Positions 36,532 to 44,079 of a stretch of 64,000 nt of DNA are shown one piece after another. The DNA comes from CAVZMI01 sp050011775. GTDB lineage: Bacteria > Bacteroidota > Ignavibacteria > UBA10030 > CAVZMI01. The stretch's first letter is position 1. Every line of letters begins with the position of its first letter. The position numbers were made by a program, and so were the translations under genes. The notes under the pieces are model-generated. The model was not told the DNA's origin, did no database searches, and was given only the letters and a program-made list of their open reading frames with translations. The DNA is taken from positions 1 through 64,000 of the forward strand of contig JBEKIL010000006.1 of the NCBI GenBank assembly GCA_050011775.1. The letters are read 5' to 3'.

Positions 36532-36630
36532 CTCCCCTCTTGAGAGGGGAGGCGGAGGGGTGTGTGATAAAGCGCTATCTAACACACCCCGTCCCGCCTA
36601 TCGGCGGGACACCCCTCTCAAAGAGAGGGG
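36532..36630. repeat. Palindromic repeat family B, copy 3 (inverted)
   Basis: The left hairpin is CTCCCCTCT-TG-AGAGGGGAG (36532-36551) and the right is CCCCTCTC-AAA-GAGAGGGG (36612-36630). An internal GTCCCGCC-TATC-GGCGGGAC hairpin (36591-36610) is unique to this copy. Its interior gaggcggaggggtgtgtgat is the reverse complement of the same part of copies 1 and 2. It covers the last codons of the GT4 gene at 36618. Confidence 0.9.
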
Positions 36631-37868
36631 ACTGTTAGTAACGACATTTGAGAGTACAATTCACTATACTGCCGTGCAACATCATGGATATCAAACTGCT
36701 CTTTGATCGTGCGTCGTGCATTTTTCCGGAGAACATCAAGGCGATCTTTATCTGATAGTACCCAGCGAATACCGGCAGCGAGATCGGCCGGGTCCAGCGG
36801 TGCAGCGAGATAACCATTTTCGGTATGCTGGATCATATCGGGCATACCCCCGATGCGGAATGCGATGACGGGCGTACCGCTGGCAAGCGACTCAAGTACT
36901 GTATTGGCGAGATTCTCTTCGAGCGATGGAGCGACAAATGCATCTGCAGCGGAGTAGATGAGATTTAAGCTGATCGTGTCGTGTACCCGACCCATAAAAT
37001 GAGTCTTCCACGGAAGAGATAATTGCGAATTCGACTGTGAAGCCCCGAAAATGACTACCTCGACATCGCTCATCTTCTTTCGGATCTCATCATTCTGTAA
37101 CGCATCGATCAGCTGTCGAAAACCTTTTCTCGGGTCATCGGTAGGACTCATGCCGCCGAACAGAAGTAACCGTCTATCTTTTGGGAGACCGAGAATAGCA
37201 CGTGCTGTGGCCTGATCGATAGGTTTGAACTCATTGAGGTCAAGGCCATAGGGAATATTTTTTACAGATACATGTTGAAAGACACTACTGCTTTGAGCAC
37301 ATTGGGCCATCCAGAGGCTCGGACCAACCACGGTCATCTTCAGATTCTTCACAGCCGATGCCTTCATCGACCATCCAAGCCGTGTCAGATCCGACTCACT
37401 GTGTGAGGATAATTGAGGACAAGCTCCGCACTTCTGAGTATATCGTGTGCAATTGCCGCTGTAGTGGCATCCCCCTGTGAATGCCCACATATCGTGCATC
37501 GTCCATACAATCGGGATTTTTAATTTCTGCAAGGACCGGAGAGGAAGAAAACCGTCGGAGACAAGATGTATATGAACTATATCGGGGTGTAATTCATTTA
37601 CGCGTCGATGGATAGTTGACGGCAGCCATCCGAGCGACCAGCGGCGGTTATAAAAACGAAAAGGGATCGAATCAATATTCCGCCGGATGATCCGTATCCC
37701 TTCATGAAAACGTGATGTCGAACAAATCACACGAACATCGTCGGTCAACTTTTTCCCGACAAACATGACTGAATCAATGCCCATCTCACACAGACCGCGA
37801 TGTATCCGAAAAGCAGCAACCGCCGCTCCACCTCCTATATCATCTGTACTGAGATGAACAACCCTCAC
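36618..37868 (-). CDS. Glycosyltransferase family 4 (WcaC/WcaL-like)
   Basis: 416 residues. It starts MRVVHLSTDDIGGGAAVAAF, with the subgroup sequence WTMHDMWAFTGGCHYSGNC and a Cys cluster (CHYSGNC, CGACPQL) typical of the WcaC-like GT4 proteins. Donor-domain motifs are IPYGLDLNEFKPIDQATARA, LLFGGMSPTDDPRKGFRQLI and the E-x7-E motif in APSLEENLANTVLESLASGT. The 3' end lies within repeat B3: the last codons and stop are repeat-derived, so the C-terminal residues (SLLTVPSL) may be non-native. Confidence 0.88.
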   Translation of the reverse strand: MRVVHLSTDDIGGGAAVAAFRIHRGLCEMGIDSVMFVGKKLTDDVRVICSTSRFHEGIRIIRRNIDSIPFRFYNRRWSLGWLPSTIHRRVNELHPDIVHIHLVSDGFLPLRSLQKLKIPIVWTMHDMWAFTGGCHYSGNCTRYTQKCGACPQLSSHSESDLTRLGWSMKASAVKNLKMTVVGPSLWMAQCAQSSSVFQHVSVKNIPYGLDLNEFKPIDQATARAILGLPKDRRLLLFGGMSPTDDPRKGFRQLIDALQNDEIRKKMSDVEVVIFGASQSNSQLSLPWKTHFMGRVHDTISLNLIYSAADAFVAPSLEENLANTVLESLASGTPVIAFRIGGMPDMIQHTENGYLAAPLDPADLAAGIRWVLSDKDRLDVLRKNARRTIKEQFDIHDVARQYSELYSQMSLLTVPSL

Positions 37869-37989
37869 AGATCTCCTTTCAACACCAAAGCATTACACAT
37901 AGATCTGTTCGTGGATATTACCATGGAGTAAGGCGAAAAATTGATATTCTACAAATTTCTTCGAATGAAACAATAATTTTATATTAAGA

Positions 37990-38478
37990 TCACTTCAAAA
38001 TTTGATATACGACCGCTACCGAATAAATAATCCAGGAAACATCTCTAAAAACTGCAAGGACATCCATCCAGAATGGGTAGCTTGTCGGTTCGAGGATGAT
38101 GGTATCACTATGTTGGAGAAGGATCGGCCGATTCTTTGACCTTAGCATATCCTCCAGGTTGACTAAGGTGAGATCCTGCTTCGATATCAAGCCGGAGTCC
38201 GGACGTATACGATATAATTTTATATTTTCCAGATCGGCATGGTTCGACGGACCACCGGCGAAGGATATTAATTGAACAATATCACAATCGCTGGGTACTT
38301 CATACCGTCCAGGGTTCCGAACATACCCCCATAGATTTACAGTGATCGAGTACTCGCCTGGCTTTGTAAGTTTATAAAAAGATGTACTTCCAATAACAGT
38401 AGCGACCTGTGATTGGGCAAAAGAAATTGAAAAAAGACAAAGCAGAATAGCGAAAAATATCCTTTTCGAAGTACTCAT
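37990..38478 (-). CDS. SLBB-domain protein of polysaccharide export
   Basis: 162 residues. A signal peptide (MSTSKRIFFAILLCLFSISF, cleaved after AQS) precedes a short linker and one SLBB domain: YSITVNLWGYVRNPGRYEVP followed by DCDIVQLISFAGGPSNHADL. A C-terminal hydrophobic segment (WIIYSVAVVYQIL) may anchor it. The N-terminal Poly_export domain of Wza is missing, and no other Wza-like protein is present, so it may be a partner rather than the outer-membrane channel itself. It lies 53 nt downstream of the wzc-like gene. Confidence 0.8.
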   Translation of the reverse strand: MSTSKRIFFAILLCLFSISFAQSQVATVIGSTSFYKLTKPGEYSITVNLWGYVRNPGRYEVPSDCDIVQLISFAGGPSNHADLENIKLYRIRPDSGLISKQDLTLVNLEDMLRSKNRPILLQHSDTIILEPTSYPFWMDVLAVFRDVSWIIYSVAVVYQILK

Positions 38479-38531
38479 ATCGACGTTTCCTCTATCAGCG
38501 TGAAAGTAAAATACATGATATCTATTCAGTA

Positions 38532-40889
38532 TTATGCCCTCTTCACTTCTTTACGTTTCCGGCTTTGCCTTGTTTTTCCATTCTCTTCGCCCGGAGCTTC
38601 ATATGTATAATATGTATATGATTTGTAATATGAATGAAGTGTGCTGCGATAATCGAATCGGTTTACTACAACACCAATAATATTAGCTCCGACCTGTTGC
38701 AACATCTCAATAGACTTTTCAAGTACTGCAGTCCTAGTTTCTCCGGATTGTACCACGAGAATCACTCCATCAACAAGTGAGGCAAGAACTAGACCATCCG
38801 TAACCAGAAGGAGAGGCGACGAATCGTAGATCACCAGATCGTATGCTTTTTCAGTGCTTTTTTTGAAGGAATGCATCAGAGGAGTACTTAAAAGTTCTGC
38901 AGGATTCGGTGAATGCAATCCGCATCCGACGAACGATAGATTATCGATGTTCGTTTTCGCAATAACAGAATCAAATTTTGATTCTTCGGTCAAAAACTCC
39001 GTCAGTCCGGGCGACTTTTCTCCACCGATAAACTTATGCAACGCCCCCCGGCGAAGATCGCCATCGACTATAAGCGTCTTTTTCCCTAATTGAGCATACG
39101 TCAATGCAAGATTTGCTACAATCGTTGTCTTACCTTCCGACGGTTCTGCACTTGTAACAAGTATGCTCTTGAGGGGTTTTTCAGGCGATGCAAAAAAGAG
39201 GCTTGTACGAAGCCTTCGGAACGACTCGGCAACCGGAGACATCGGATTATAATAGACGACGAGCGACTTCTTAAGATTCACTGCTCCATTTTGAAATTCA
39301 CCGGAAGGGTATCCGCTCCCATTTCCCCCCATAATATTTTCTTTAACTTCTTTAATAGTATCAAAATTATGGACGAGCGCCAGTGTCACCAATCCCTGTT
39401 TCTTCACATCTTCGGGACTACGGACACGGCTGTCGATTAACTCGCGCAAAATAACAACTCCGAGACCGAGTATCAATCCTCCTATAACTGCCAACGCCAT
39501 ATTTATGAAAATTTTCGGGCTCACGGGCTGAAAAGTGGGCTCGGCTCGATCAAGAACATTGATATAACCAAATTCCGACTGCTCTGCAATGAATGCTTCC
39601 TGATACTTTTCCGAGACCATCAGGTACACTTTTTCACTCGTCGATTTATCACGCTGAAGTTGCGCATACCTCATACTGCGGCCCGGCAGACGATTGAATT
39701 GTCCTTCATACTGCCTGATTATTTCGGTCAGGATCTTGATACGTGAATTGTAAGCCTGCTTTTTAATCTGACAATCGATAATCCTTTCTTTCAACATTCT
39801 GATATATCCAAAAGCTCCCGTTTGTCCACTTGAAGGCTGGTCCGGAATGGAGGTCTTCATTAATTCATCGGTCTTTTCTTTCAGTTTTTCACGGAGAGAA
39901 TTTATCTGATTTTCTGTTTCGCGAAGCTGCTGGTTATATATTTGCAGGGATGCCGTCTGTGGATTCTGAGCAATAATGACGTCGCGATTGACCTCGAGAC
40001 GAGCAATTTCTGTTTGCAGCTGTTCGATATATTTATCTCCCGCCGAGGCAATATTTTTCGCGGTCTGCGGTTCAACCAGTTCGAGCTGGTCCTCATAAGA
40101 AACCAATAGTTTCCCGATTGCTTCTGATTCAATCATTGCCTCATCCCGTGCCGCCTGGAAGCGCGAAAGGATATCAATGATCTTTTTTGATTCATCATCG
40201 AGCGATACAATCCGTTCACGTTCCATGAAATCTTTCTGCGCTAACTCAGCCGATGTGAGTTCTACCTGCTTTGCCTTGACCTGGCCCTCCAGGAATTCAC
40301 GGACGCTCCGCGATCGCAGCCGGCTCGCCGACACATTATTGTTAAAATAGGCATCAACATACATATTCGCCAATAATGCGGCTTCCTGGGGTGTACTACT
40401 ACGTGCTGTAATTTCGATAAAGTCAGCATCCCTGCTCGGAGTGATTGTAATATCCGATTGAATAAGGAGTGTGATGATATCCGCATCAATGAGTGGGGCA
40501 CTACCATCGCGGTTACGATGGATGATCCGGATGGGTTCTTTAGAAATCGAATCAATGTATTCTCGCTTTAAAAGCTCTTTTGCCAGAGCATACGCAAGAA
40601 AACGGGACTTGAGAACTTCGACCTCATTTTTCACTATACGCTCGGGATCATAAATCGGGTATTCCTGTGTCGTCCCGATTGTTTTCATGCGGGTCAAAGG
40701 ATTTCGAAGATCGACAGACACGGAGGCGGTCGATTGATAAATAAAATTGCTTGAGAACGTATAGACAGCTGTCGCGAGCACTATAGCGAGAAAGCAGAAG
40801 AGGATGATCCAGCGGCCGCGGTAGATGATTTGATAATAATCATGGAAGTCCAATTCTCCCATGTACGTCACTTTGCTTTGAGAACTCAT
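38532..40889 (-). CDS. Wzc-like polysaccharide co-polymerase / BY-tyrosine kinase
   Basis: 785 residues. A Wzz domain starts at MGELDFHDYYQIIYRGRWII with the first membrane helix near residues 27-46. A long coiled-coil periplasmic region (about 190-430) follows, then the second helix near 461-483. The C-terminal kinase has Walker A SAEPSEGKTTIVANLALTY (Lys587), Walker A' LIVDGDLRRG (about 606-615) and Walker B YDLVIYDSSPLLLVTD (about 683). A Tyr-rich tail (SYYKSYTYYTYEA, about 753-765) is the usual autophosphorylation cluster. It should regulate chain length and export of the polysaccharide. A sigma-70 promoter at 41094-41121 and a structured leader precede it. Confidence 0.93.
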   Translation of the reverse strand: MSSQSKVTYMGELDFHDYYQIIYRGRWIILFCFLAIVLATAVYTFSSNFIYQSTASVSVDLRNPLTRMKTIGTTQEYPIYDPERIVKNEVEVLKSRFLAYALAKELLKREYIDSISKEPIRIIHRNRDGSAPLIDADIITLLIQSDITITPSRDADFIEITARSSTPQEAALLANMYVDAYFNNNVSASRLRSRSVREFLEGQVKAKQVELTSAELAQKDFMERERIVSLDDESKKIIDILSRFQAARDEAMIESEAIGKLLVSYEDQLELVEPQTAKNIASAGDKYIEQLQTEIARLEVNRDVIIAQNPQTASLQIYNQQLRETENQINSLREKLKEKTDELMKTSIPDQPSSGQTGAFGYIRMLKERIIDCQIKKQAYNSRIKILTEIIRQYEGQFNRLPGRSMRYAQLQRDKSTSEKVYLMVSEKYQEAFIAEQSEFGYINVLDRAEPTFQPVSPKIFINMALAVIGGLILGLGVVILRELIDSRVRSPEDVKKQGLVTLALVHNFDTIKEVKENIMGGNGSGYPSGEFQNGAVNLKKSLVVYYNPMSPVAESFRRLRTSLFFASPEKPLKSILVTSAEPSEGKTTIVANLALTYAQLGKKTLIVDGDLRRGALHKFIGGEKSPGLTEFLTEESKFDSVIAKTNIDNLSFVGCGLHSPNPAELLSTPLMHSFKKSTEKAYDLVIYDSSPLLLVTDGLVLASLVDGVILVVQSGETRTAVLEKSIEMLQQVGANIIGVVVNRFDYRSTLHSYYKSYTYYTYEAPGEENGKTRQSRKRKEVKRA

Positions 40890-40985
40890 GCCCCAGTATA
40901 CCTTTCTTTTAGTTTATTCACCGAAACGTATGATAGTCAACAACAATAAAAAACGAAAATTCTCGGAAGGAAAGTACTTTTTTAT

Positions 40986-41080
40986 GGGTTCTCCCCACCG
41001 GCTCTCCGAAAATCATAGAGCCAACAATCCGGAGGGGGAGGCAGTTCCAGCTTTTTTAAAGCCTAAACGCGGTCTGCCAC
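40986..41080 (-). ncRNA. Candidate structured leader RNA upstream of the wzc-like gene
   Basis: On the minus strand, transcripts from the promoter at 41094-41121 would carry about 200 nt before the ATG at 40889. The first ~100 nt fold strongly: an outer CTCCCC/GGGGAG helix (41040-41035 with 40996-40991), an inner GGCTCT/AGAGCC hairpin (41022-41017 with 41005-41000), an upstream GGCAG/CTGCC pairing (41078-41074 with 41043-41039) around a GCTTT/AAAGC hairpin, and competing CCGG/CCGG pairing. I do not recognise a known riboswitch class. Confidence 0.45.
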
Positions 41081-41093
41081 GTTAATTACATTA

Positions 41094-41121
41094 ATTTTAA
41101 AAAATCTGTGATAAAAGTCAA
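41094..41121 (-). promoter_or_regulatory. Sigma-70-type promoter for the wzc leader transcript
   Basis: On the minus strand TTGACT (41121-41116), a 16-bp spacer and TAAAAT (41099-41094). The start of transcription would fall near 41087, just upstream of the structured leader. Confidence 0.5.
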
Positions 41122-41169
41122 GGAATTATGAAATGTATTTCCCTCAAATAATACGATTATCGAATAATC

Positions 41170-41197
41170 AAAAAAAAACGCGTCCTTACGAACGCGC
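41170..41197 (-). terminator. Intrinsic terminator downstream of the VanZ gene
   Basis: On the minus strand a hairpin with CGCGT/ACGCG stem (41196-41192 with 41183-41179) is followed by a run of Ts (41178-41170). It lies about 40 nt after the VanZ stop codon. Confidence 0.7.
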
Positions 41198-41237
41198 ATC
41201 AGAGATGAATTTAAAGAGAATTTATATGGTTTTAGAC

Positions 41238-41672
41238 TTATACGTAATATGCAACACGCCGGTATCGCGGCTTCTCGTTGAATATCTTTCTCCTTATTTG
41301 AGGGATTTTAGCCGCCACAATCGCACTACATGCGCCAATCATATCTTTTACAATATCGACATTTTTATAACTTCTCCCCGGAACAAAAAGCTGGTGATAT
41401 TCATCCAGGAATGCAACGACTGCTACAATAAATAGCACAAGAGCTACGCCCTTCCACCCGTATAACCGACGCGTGGCGATTATGCCATAAAGTATGAACG
41501 TCAATATAAAAAATTCACACATATGCCCGAGAGAACGTATCATCCCATCATAATTACCGAATAACGCTCTCGTTACCGTCCCGGCCATCAACGGAGAACT
41601 CGTGCCCACATAGATCACTGCTACCCATGCGAATGCAACGAAAATCCATCTGCGTGTTGATTTAATATTCAT
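41238..41672 (-). CDS. VanZ-like membrane protein
   Basis: 144 residues with about four membrane helices. The VanZ signature is visible: LGHMCEFFILTFILYGIIA (His and Glu in the second helix) and FLDEYHQLFVPGRSYKNVDI with the conserved DE-x-x-Q-x-F-x-P-x-R. The molecular function of VanZ-like proteins is unsettled; some confer low-level glycopeptide resistance, many lie in polysaccharide loci, as here. It is monocistronic, bounded by a terminator at 41170-41197. The sequence ctggcatactattggag about 45 nt upstream is a weak sigma-54-like candidate. Confidence 0.85.
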   Translation of the reverse strand: MNIKSTRRWIFVAFAWVAVIYVGTSSPLMAGTVTRALFGNYDGMIRSLGHMCEFFILTFILYGIIATRRLYGWKGVALVLFIVAVVAFLDEYHQLFVPGRSYKNVDIVKDMIGACSAIVAAKIPQIRRKIFNEKPRYRRVAYYV

Positions 41673-42039
41673 GTTCTATTTCCTATCACTTATTTCTATC
41701 AAAAAAGGCTCCAATAGTATGCCAGGTTCATCCGGGGGCTACCATTTCTGATCACCACATAAACCATTGAAAACAAGTGCGATATGGAGACATTTAAAAG
41801 GGAGAAATTCTTAGGGATTCTGAGAAGTATGCAATTCTTATAGATTCTTCAAAGCTTTTGAAGGGTTTACAGCTTCTAAGGTCTTTCGCCACTCCGTGGC
41901 TCTTTGAGTGATGTGGCTTTAGATATCTCCACGACTTTCGTCGTGGGTAATTTGCTACCGTCACTCCGTGGCTGGATAAAAAAAGCGCACGCTCGATTCC
42001 ATTCGAGGTGCGCTCTAAATGAGGAGGACTAATGAATGC
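41673..42039. other. 367-bp spacer with hairpins and TPR terminator
   Basis: Contains GCCAC-TCC-GTGGC (41888-41900), CCACGAC-TTTC-GTCGTGG (41929-41946) and a further tcactccgtggc word near 41961, likely remnants of a repeat family, then the terminator of the TPR gene. No gene seen. Confidence 0.5.
41978..42015 (-). terminator. Strong intrinsic terminator of the TPR gene
   Basis: On the minus strand AGCGCACCTCGA, a 6-8-nt loop and TCGAGCGTGCGCT form a long GC-rich hairpin followed by seven Ts (41984-41978). It begins about 25 nt after the TPR stop codon. Confidence 0.85.
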
Positions 42040-42840
42040 CTATCTGGCTGACGCTAAAAGTGTTACCGGTGCAGTATACGGAATATACCGAGCATCTTTC
42101 GTTGATTGATCGAGTTTTGAGGCTTTAGCAAACGATGCAAGAGCTTTTGCATGCTCTCCCATCGATTCGTACACTTTTCCTAATTGAACATATGCCTGAT
42201 GGAGCGAAGGGGAATACCGAAGTGCCATTTGAAACGACCGAATCGCGTCCTGATTCATCCGACTGGCAGCCTGGGCAATCCCGAGTCCGAGATAGGAACT
42301 ACCCAGTTGTCCTTTGCTCTCGAGTTTGTATTTGAATGCCCTGATCGCTACTTCAATGCTGCCAGTTTGAGCAACCATCGTCCACAGAGTTACACTTGTT
42401 CTCAGTTCATTTTTTGAGATCTCGATGGATTGCTCGTACACTCTCTGCGCTTCCTCTGCTTTGCTCCTCATCACCAGCGCATTTCCCAACCCCGCATATG
42501 CAGGACTAAATTTCGGATCGAGACTAATAGCACGACGATATTCACCCTCGGCTTTTGCATATTCCCCTGCGTATATATAGGCGTTCCCCAATTCATAATG
42601 TGCAAAGAGATCTTCATCGTCGACCTTCACAAACATTCTGTAAATCCGGATTGCACGAGCGACATTTCCGCCTTCCGCCAGCTCTTCACGTAGAGTCCGG
42701 AATTCCGGTGCATAGAGATCGCTTCCTCTCCCACCCATTACACTTGTTGTCCCACCAACAAGCATAACAAAGAAAACACCCACCAACATGCGCATCATGT
42801 TTTTTCCCATCTTCTCCTGCATGTTCCCTGTCGTTTTCAT
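42040..42840 (-). CDS. Secreted or membrane-anchored tetratricopeptide repeat protein
   Basis: 266 residues. A hydrophobic N-terminal segment (MMRMLVGVFFVMLVGGTTSV) acts as signal sequence or anchor. Five or six TPR motifs follow, e.g. FAHYELGNAYIYAGEYAKAE, SPAYAGLGNALVMRSKAEEA, SSYLGLGIAQAASRMNQDAI and QAYVQLGKVYESMGEHAKAL. TPR arrays are protein-interaction scaffolds, so a role in assembling a cell-envelope complex is likely but unproven. ATG 42840 has AAGGAG 8 nt upstream. Expression appears to be monocistronic from a sigma-54-type promoter (42880-42895) to a strong terminator. Confidence 0.82.
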   Translation of the reverse strand: MKTTGNMQEKMGKNMMRMLVGVFFVMLVGGTTSVMGGRGSDLYAPEFRTLREELAEGGNVARAIRIYRMFVKVDDEDLFAHYELGNAYIYAGEYAKAEGEYRRAISLDPKFSPAYAGLGNALVMRSKAEEAQRVYEQSIEISKNELRTSVTLWTMVAQTGSIEVAIRAFKYKLESKGQLGSSYLGLGIAQAASRMNQDAIRSFQMALRYSPSLHQAYVQLGKVYESMGEHAKALASFAKASKLDQSTKDARYIPYTAPVTLLASAR

Positions 42841-42879
42841 GTTCGTCGCTCCTTTTCCAGATTTCTGGAATATATATAA

Positions 42880-42895
42880 GCTAAGAACGTGCCAG
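42880..42895 (-). promoter_or_regulatory. Sigma-54-type (-24/-12) promoter upstream of the TPR gene
   Basis: The minus strand reads CTGGCACGTTCTTAGCTT. TGGCAC is the perfect -24 element, and GG-N10-GC spacing to the -12 (TAGC, consensus TTGC) is exact. Transcription would start about 25 nt upstream of the ATG at 42840. A small CCAGA-TT-TCTGG inverted repeat lies near the predicted start. Confidence 0.6.
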
Positions 42896-43202
42896 GGAAA
42901 AAGAGAAGTCTGGTTCTTTGAAAAGCTATAAGTTATTGATTATTAATATGTTACAGGATGGGAAAATAGTCTTTCTATTATTAGATAAAGAGGGGGATAT
43001 TTATCCTTGTAAATTCTTCAAACTTGATGTAGGGTCTACAGTGAAGGATAATACTCTGTGCCCTCGTTTACGATTGTTTTTAGAGTACTCTGTAGGCTCT
43101 AGGGCAGTGACCCTCCAACTATTCTTAATTAATAAAGGGTCACAGCACCATAAAAAGTCTTTTATCTTTGCGGTGTTATATTCTCCCATTGATAAAAGAT
43201 AA

Positions 43203-43258
43203 CCACGGAGTTCACAGAGATCTAAAATCCGATTCATAAGGACACAGAGTGGGGGCAC
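43203..43258. repeat. Degenerate family F repeat, copy 2
   Basis: Holds ccacggagttcacagagat and aaggacacagagtggggg, the reverse orientation of the words at 12520-12575 and 47275-47345. It sits directly downstream of panB. Confidence 0.6.
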
Positions 43259-43263
43259 ATTAG

Positions 43264-44079
43264 CTAGTAGCTTTCGCTCTCCGAGGGGTACTTGCCTTTC
43301 TTGACATCATTGATAAACCGTTCGAAGGCATCGGAGAACAATCTAGAACCCTCGATATAATGGCGGACGAATTTCGGACGGAATTCTTCGTTCAATCCGA
43401 GCATATCATATGTTACCAGCACCTGGCCGTCGCATCCGGCACCGGCACCAATTCCAATGGTAGGTATTTCAAGCGAGCGCGATACATCGATCGCAACTTT
43501 CGCAGGGATTTTTTCAAGTACGATCGCAAATGCACCGGCATCCTGAAGTGCGTGCGCATCGTCCAATAGCTCCGCAGCTGCGTCAGAATTCCGCGCCTGA
43601 AGATCATACCCTCCAAAGACGTGAATCGACTGCGGTGTAAGTCCCAGATGTCCCATCACCGGGATTCCAGCTGCAACAAGCCGTTTCACAACCGATGCGA
43701 TAACATTACCGCCTTCGATTTTCACCGCCTCGGCACCGCTCTCTTTGAGTACCCTTCCGCAATTCCGCAGCGCATCTTCTTCATCAATCTGATATGAGAG
43801 GAATGGCATGTCGACGACGACCATCGCTCGGCGCACTCCGCGCCGCACTGCTTTTGTATGATAGATCATTTCGTCAATCGTTACCGGCAATGTCGTTTCG
43901 TTGCCCTGAAAAACGTTAGAGAGCGAGTCACCTACGAGCACAATATCGATCCCGCTCTGATCAAGTAACCTTGCAAGAAGAAAATCATATGCGGTCAGCG
44001 CAACGATTCTTTCTCCCTGTTTCTTCATCTCTCGAATTGTTTTCGAGGTAATCTTTTTATTCTTACTCGTAGCATTCAT
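43264..44079 (-). CDS. panB: 3-methyl-2-oxobutanoate hydroxymethyltransferase
   Basis: 271 residues, the usual PanB length. It makes ketopantoate from 2-oxoisovalerate and 5,10-methylene-tetrahydrofolate, the first committed step of pantothenate/CoA synthesis. Motifs: VALTAYDFLLARLLDQSGID, LVGDSLSNVFQGNETTLPVT (metal-binding Asp), EDALRNCGRVLKESGAEAVK, IPVMGHLGLTPQSIHVFGGY and IPTIGIGAGAGCDGQVLVTY. All expected blocks are intact. ATG 44079 overlaps the upstream stop by 4 nt, so it is coupled to the lipM-like gene and ends the nine-gene operon. Confidence 0.95.
   Translation of the reverse strand: MNATSKNKKITSKTIREMKKQGERIVALTAYDFLLARLLDQSGIDIVLVGDSLSNVFQGNETTLPVTIDEMIYHTKAVRRGVRRAMVVVDMPFLSYQIDEEDALRNCGRVLKESGAEAVKIEGGNVIASVVKRLVAAGIPVMGHLGLTPQSIHVFGGYDLQARNSDAAAELLDDAHALQDAGAFAIVLEKIPAKVAIDVSRSLEIPTIGIGAGAGCDGQVLVTYDMLGLNEEFRPKFVRHYIEGSRLFSDAFERFINDVKKGKYPSESESY

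Larger units (their letters stand above)
40890..41237. other. 348-bp region: wzc leader, promoter and VanZ terminator
   Basis: It holds the structured leader (40986-41080), a sigma-70 promoter (41094-41121) and a terminator (41170-41197). I see no gene in it. Confidence 0.6.
42841..43263. other. 423-bp spacer with a promoter and two long-armed inverted repeats
   Basis: Apart from the sigma-54-type promoter of the TPR gene there are inverted repeats GTGACCCT/AGGGTCAC (43107-43114, 43136-43143) and TCTTTTATC/GATAAAAGA (43158-43166, 43191-43199), then a family F repeat. No gene with recognisable features. Confidence 0.5.

Noticed and set aside
40986..41080. c-di-GMP (GEMM) or other known riboswitch
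   Set aside because: I could not find the conserved core of any class I know; left as an unassigned structured leader.
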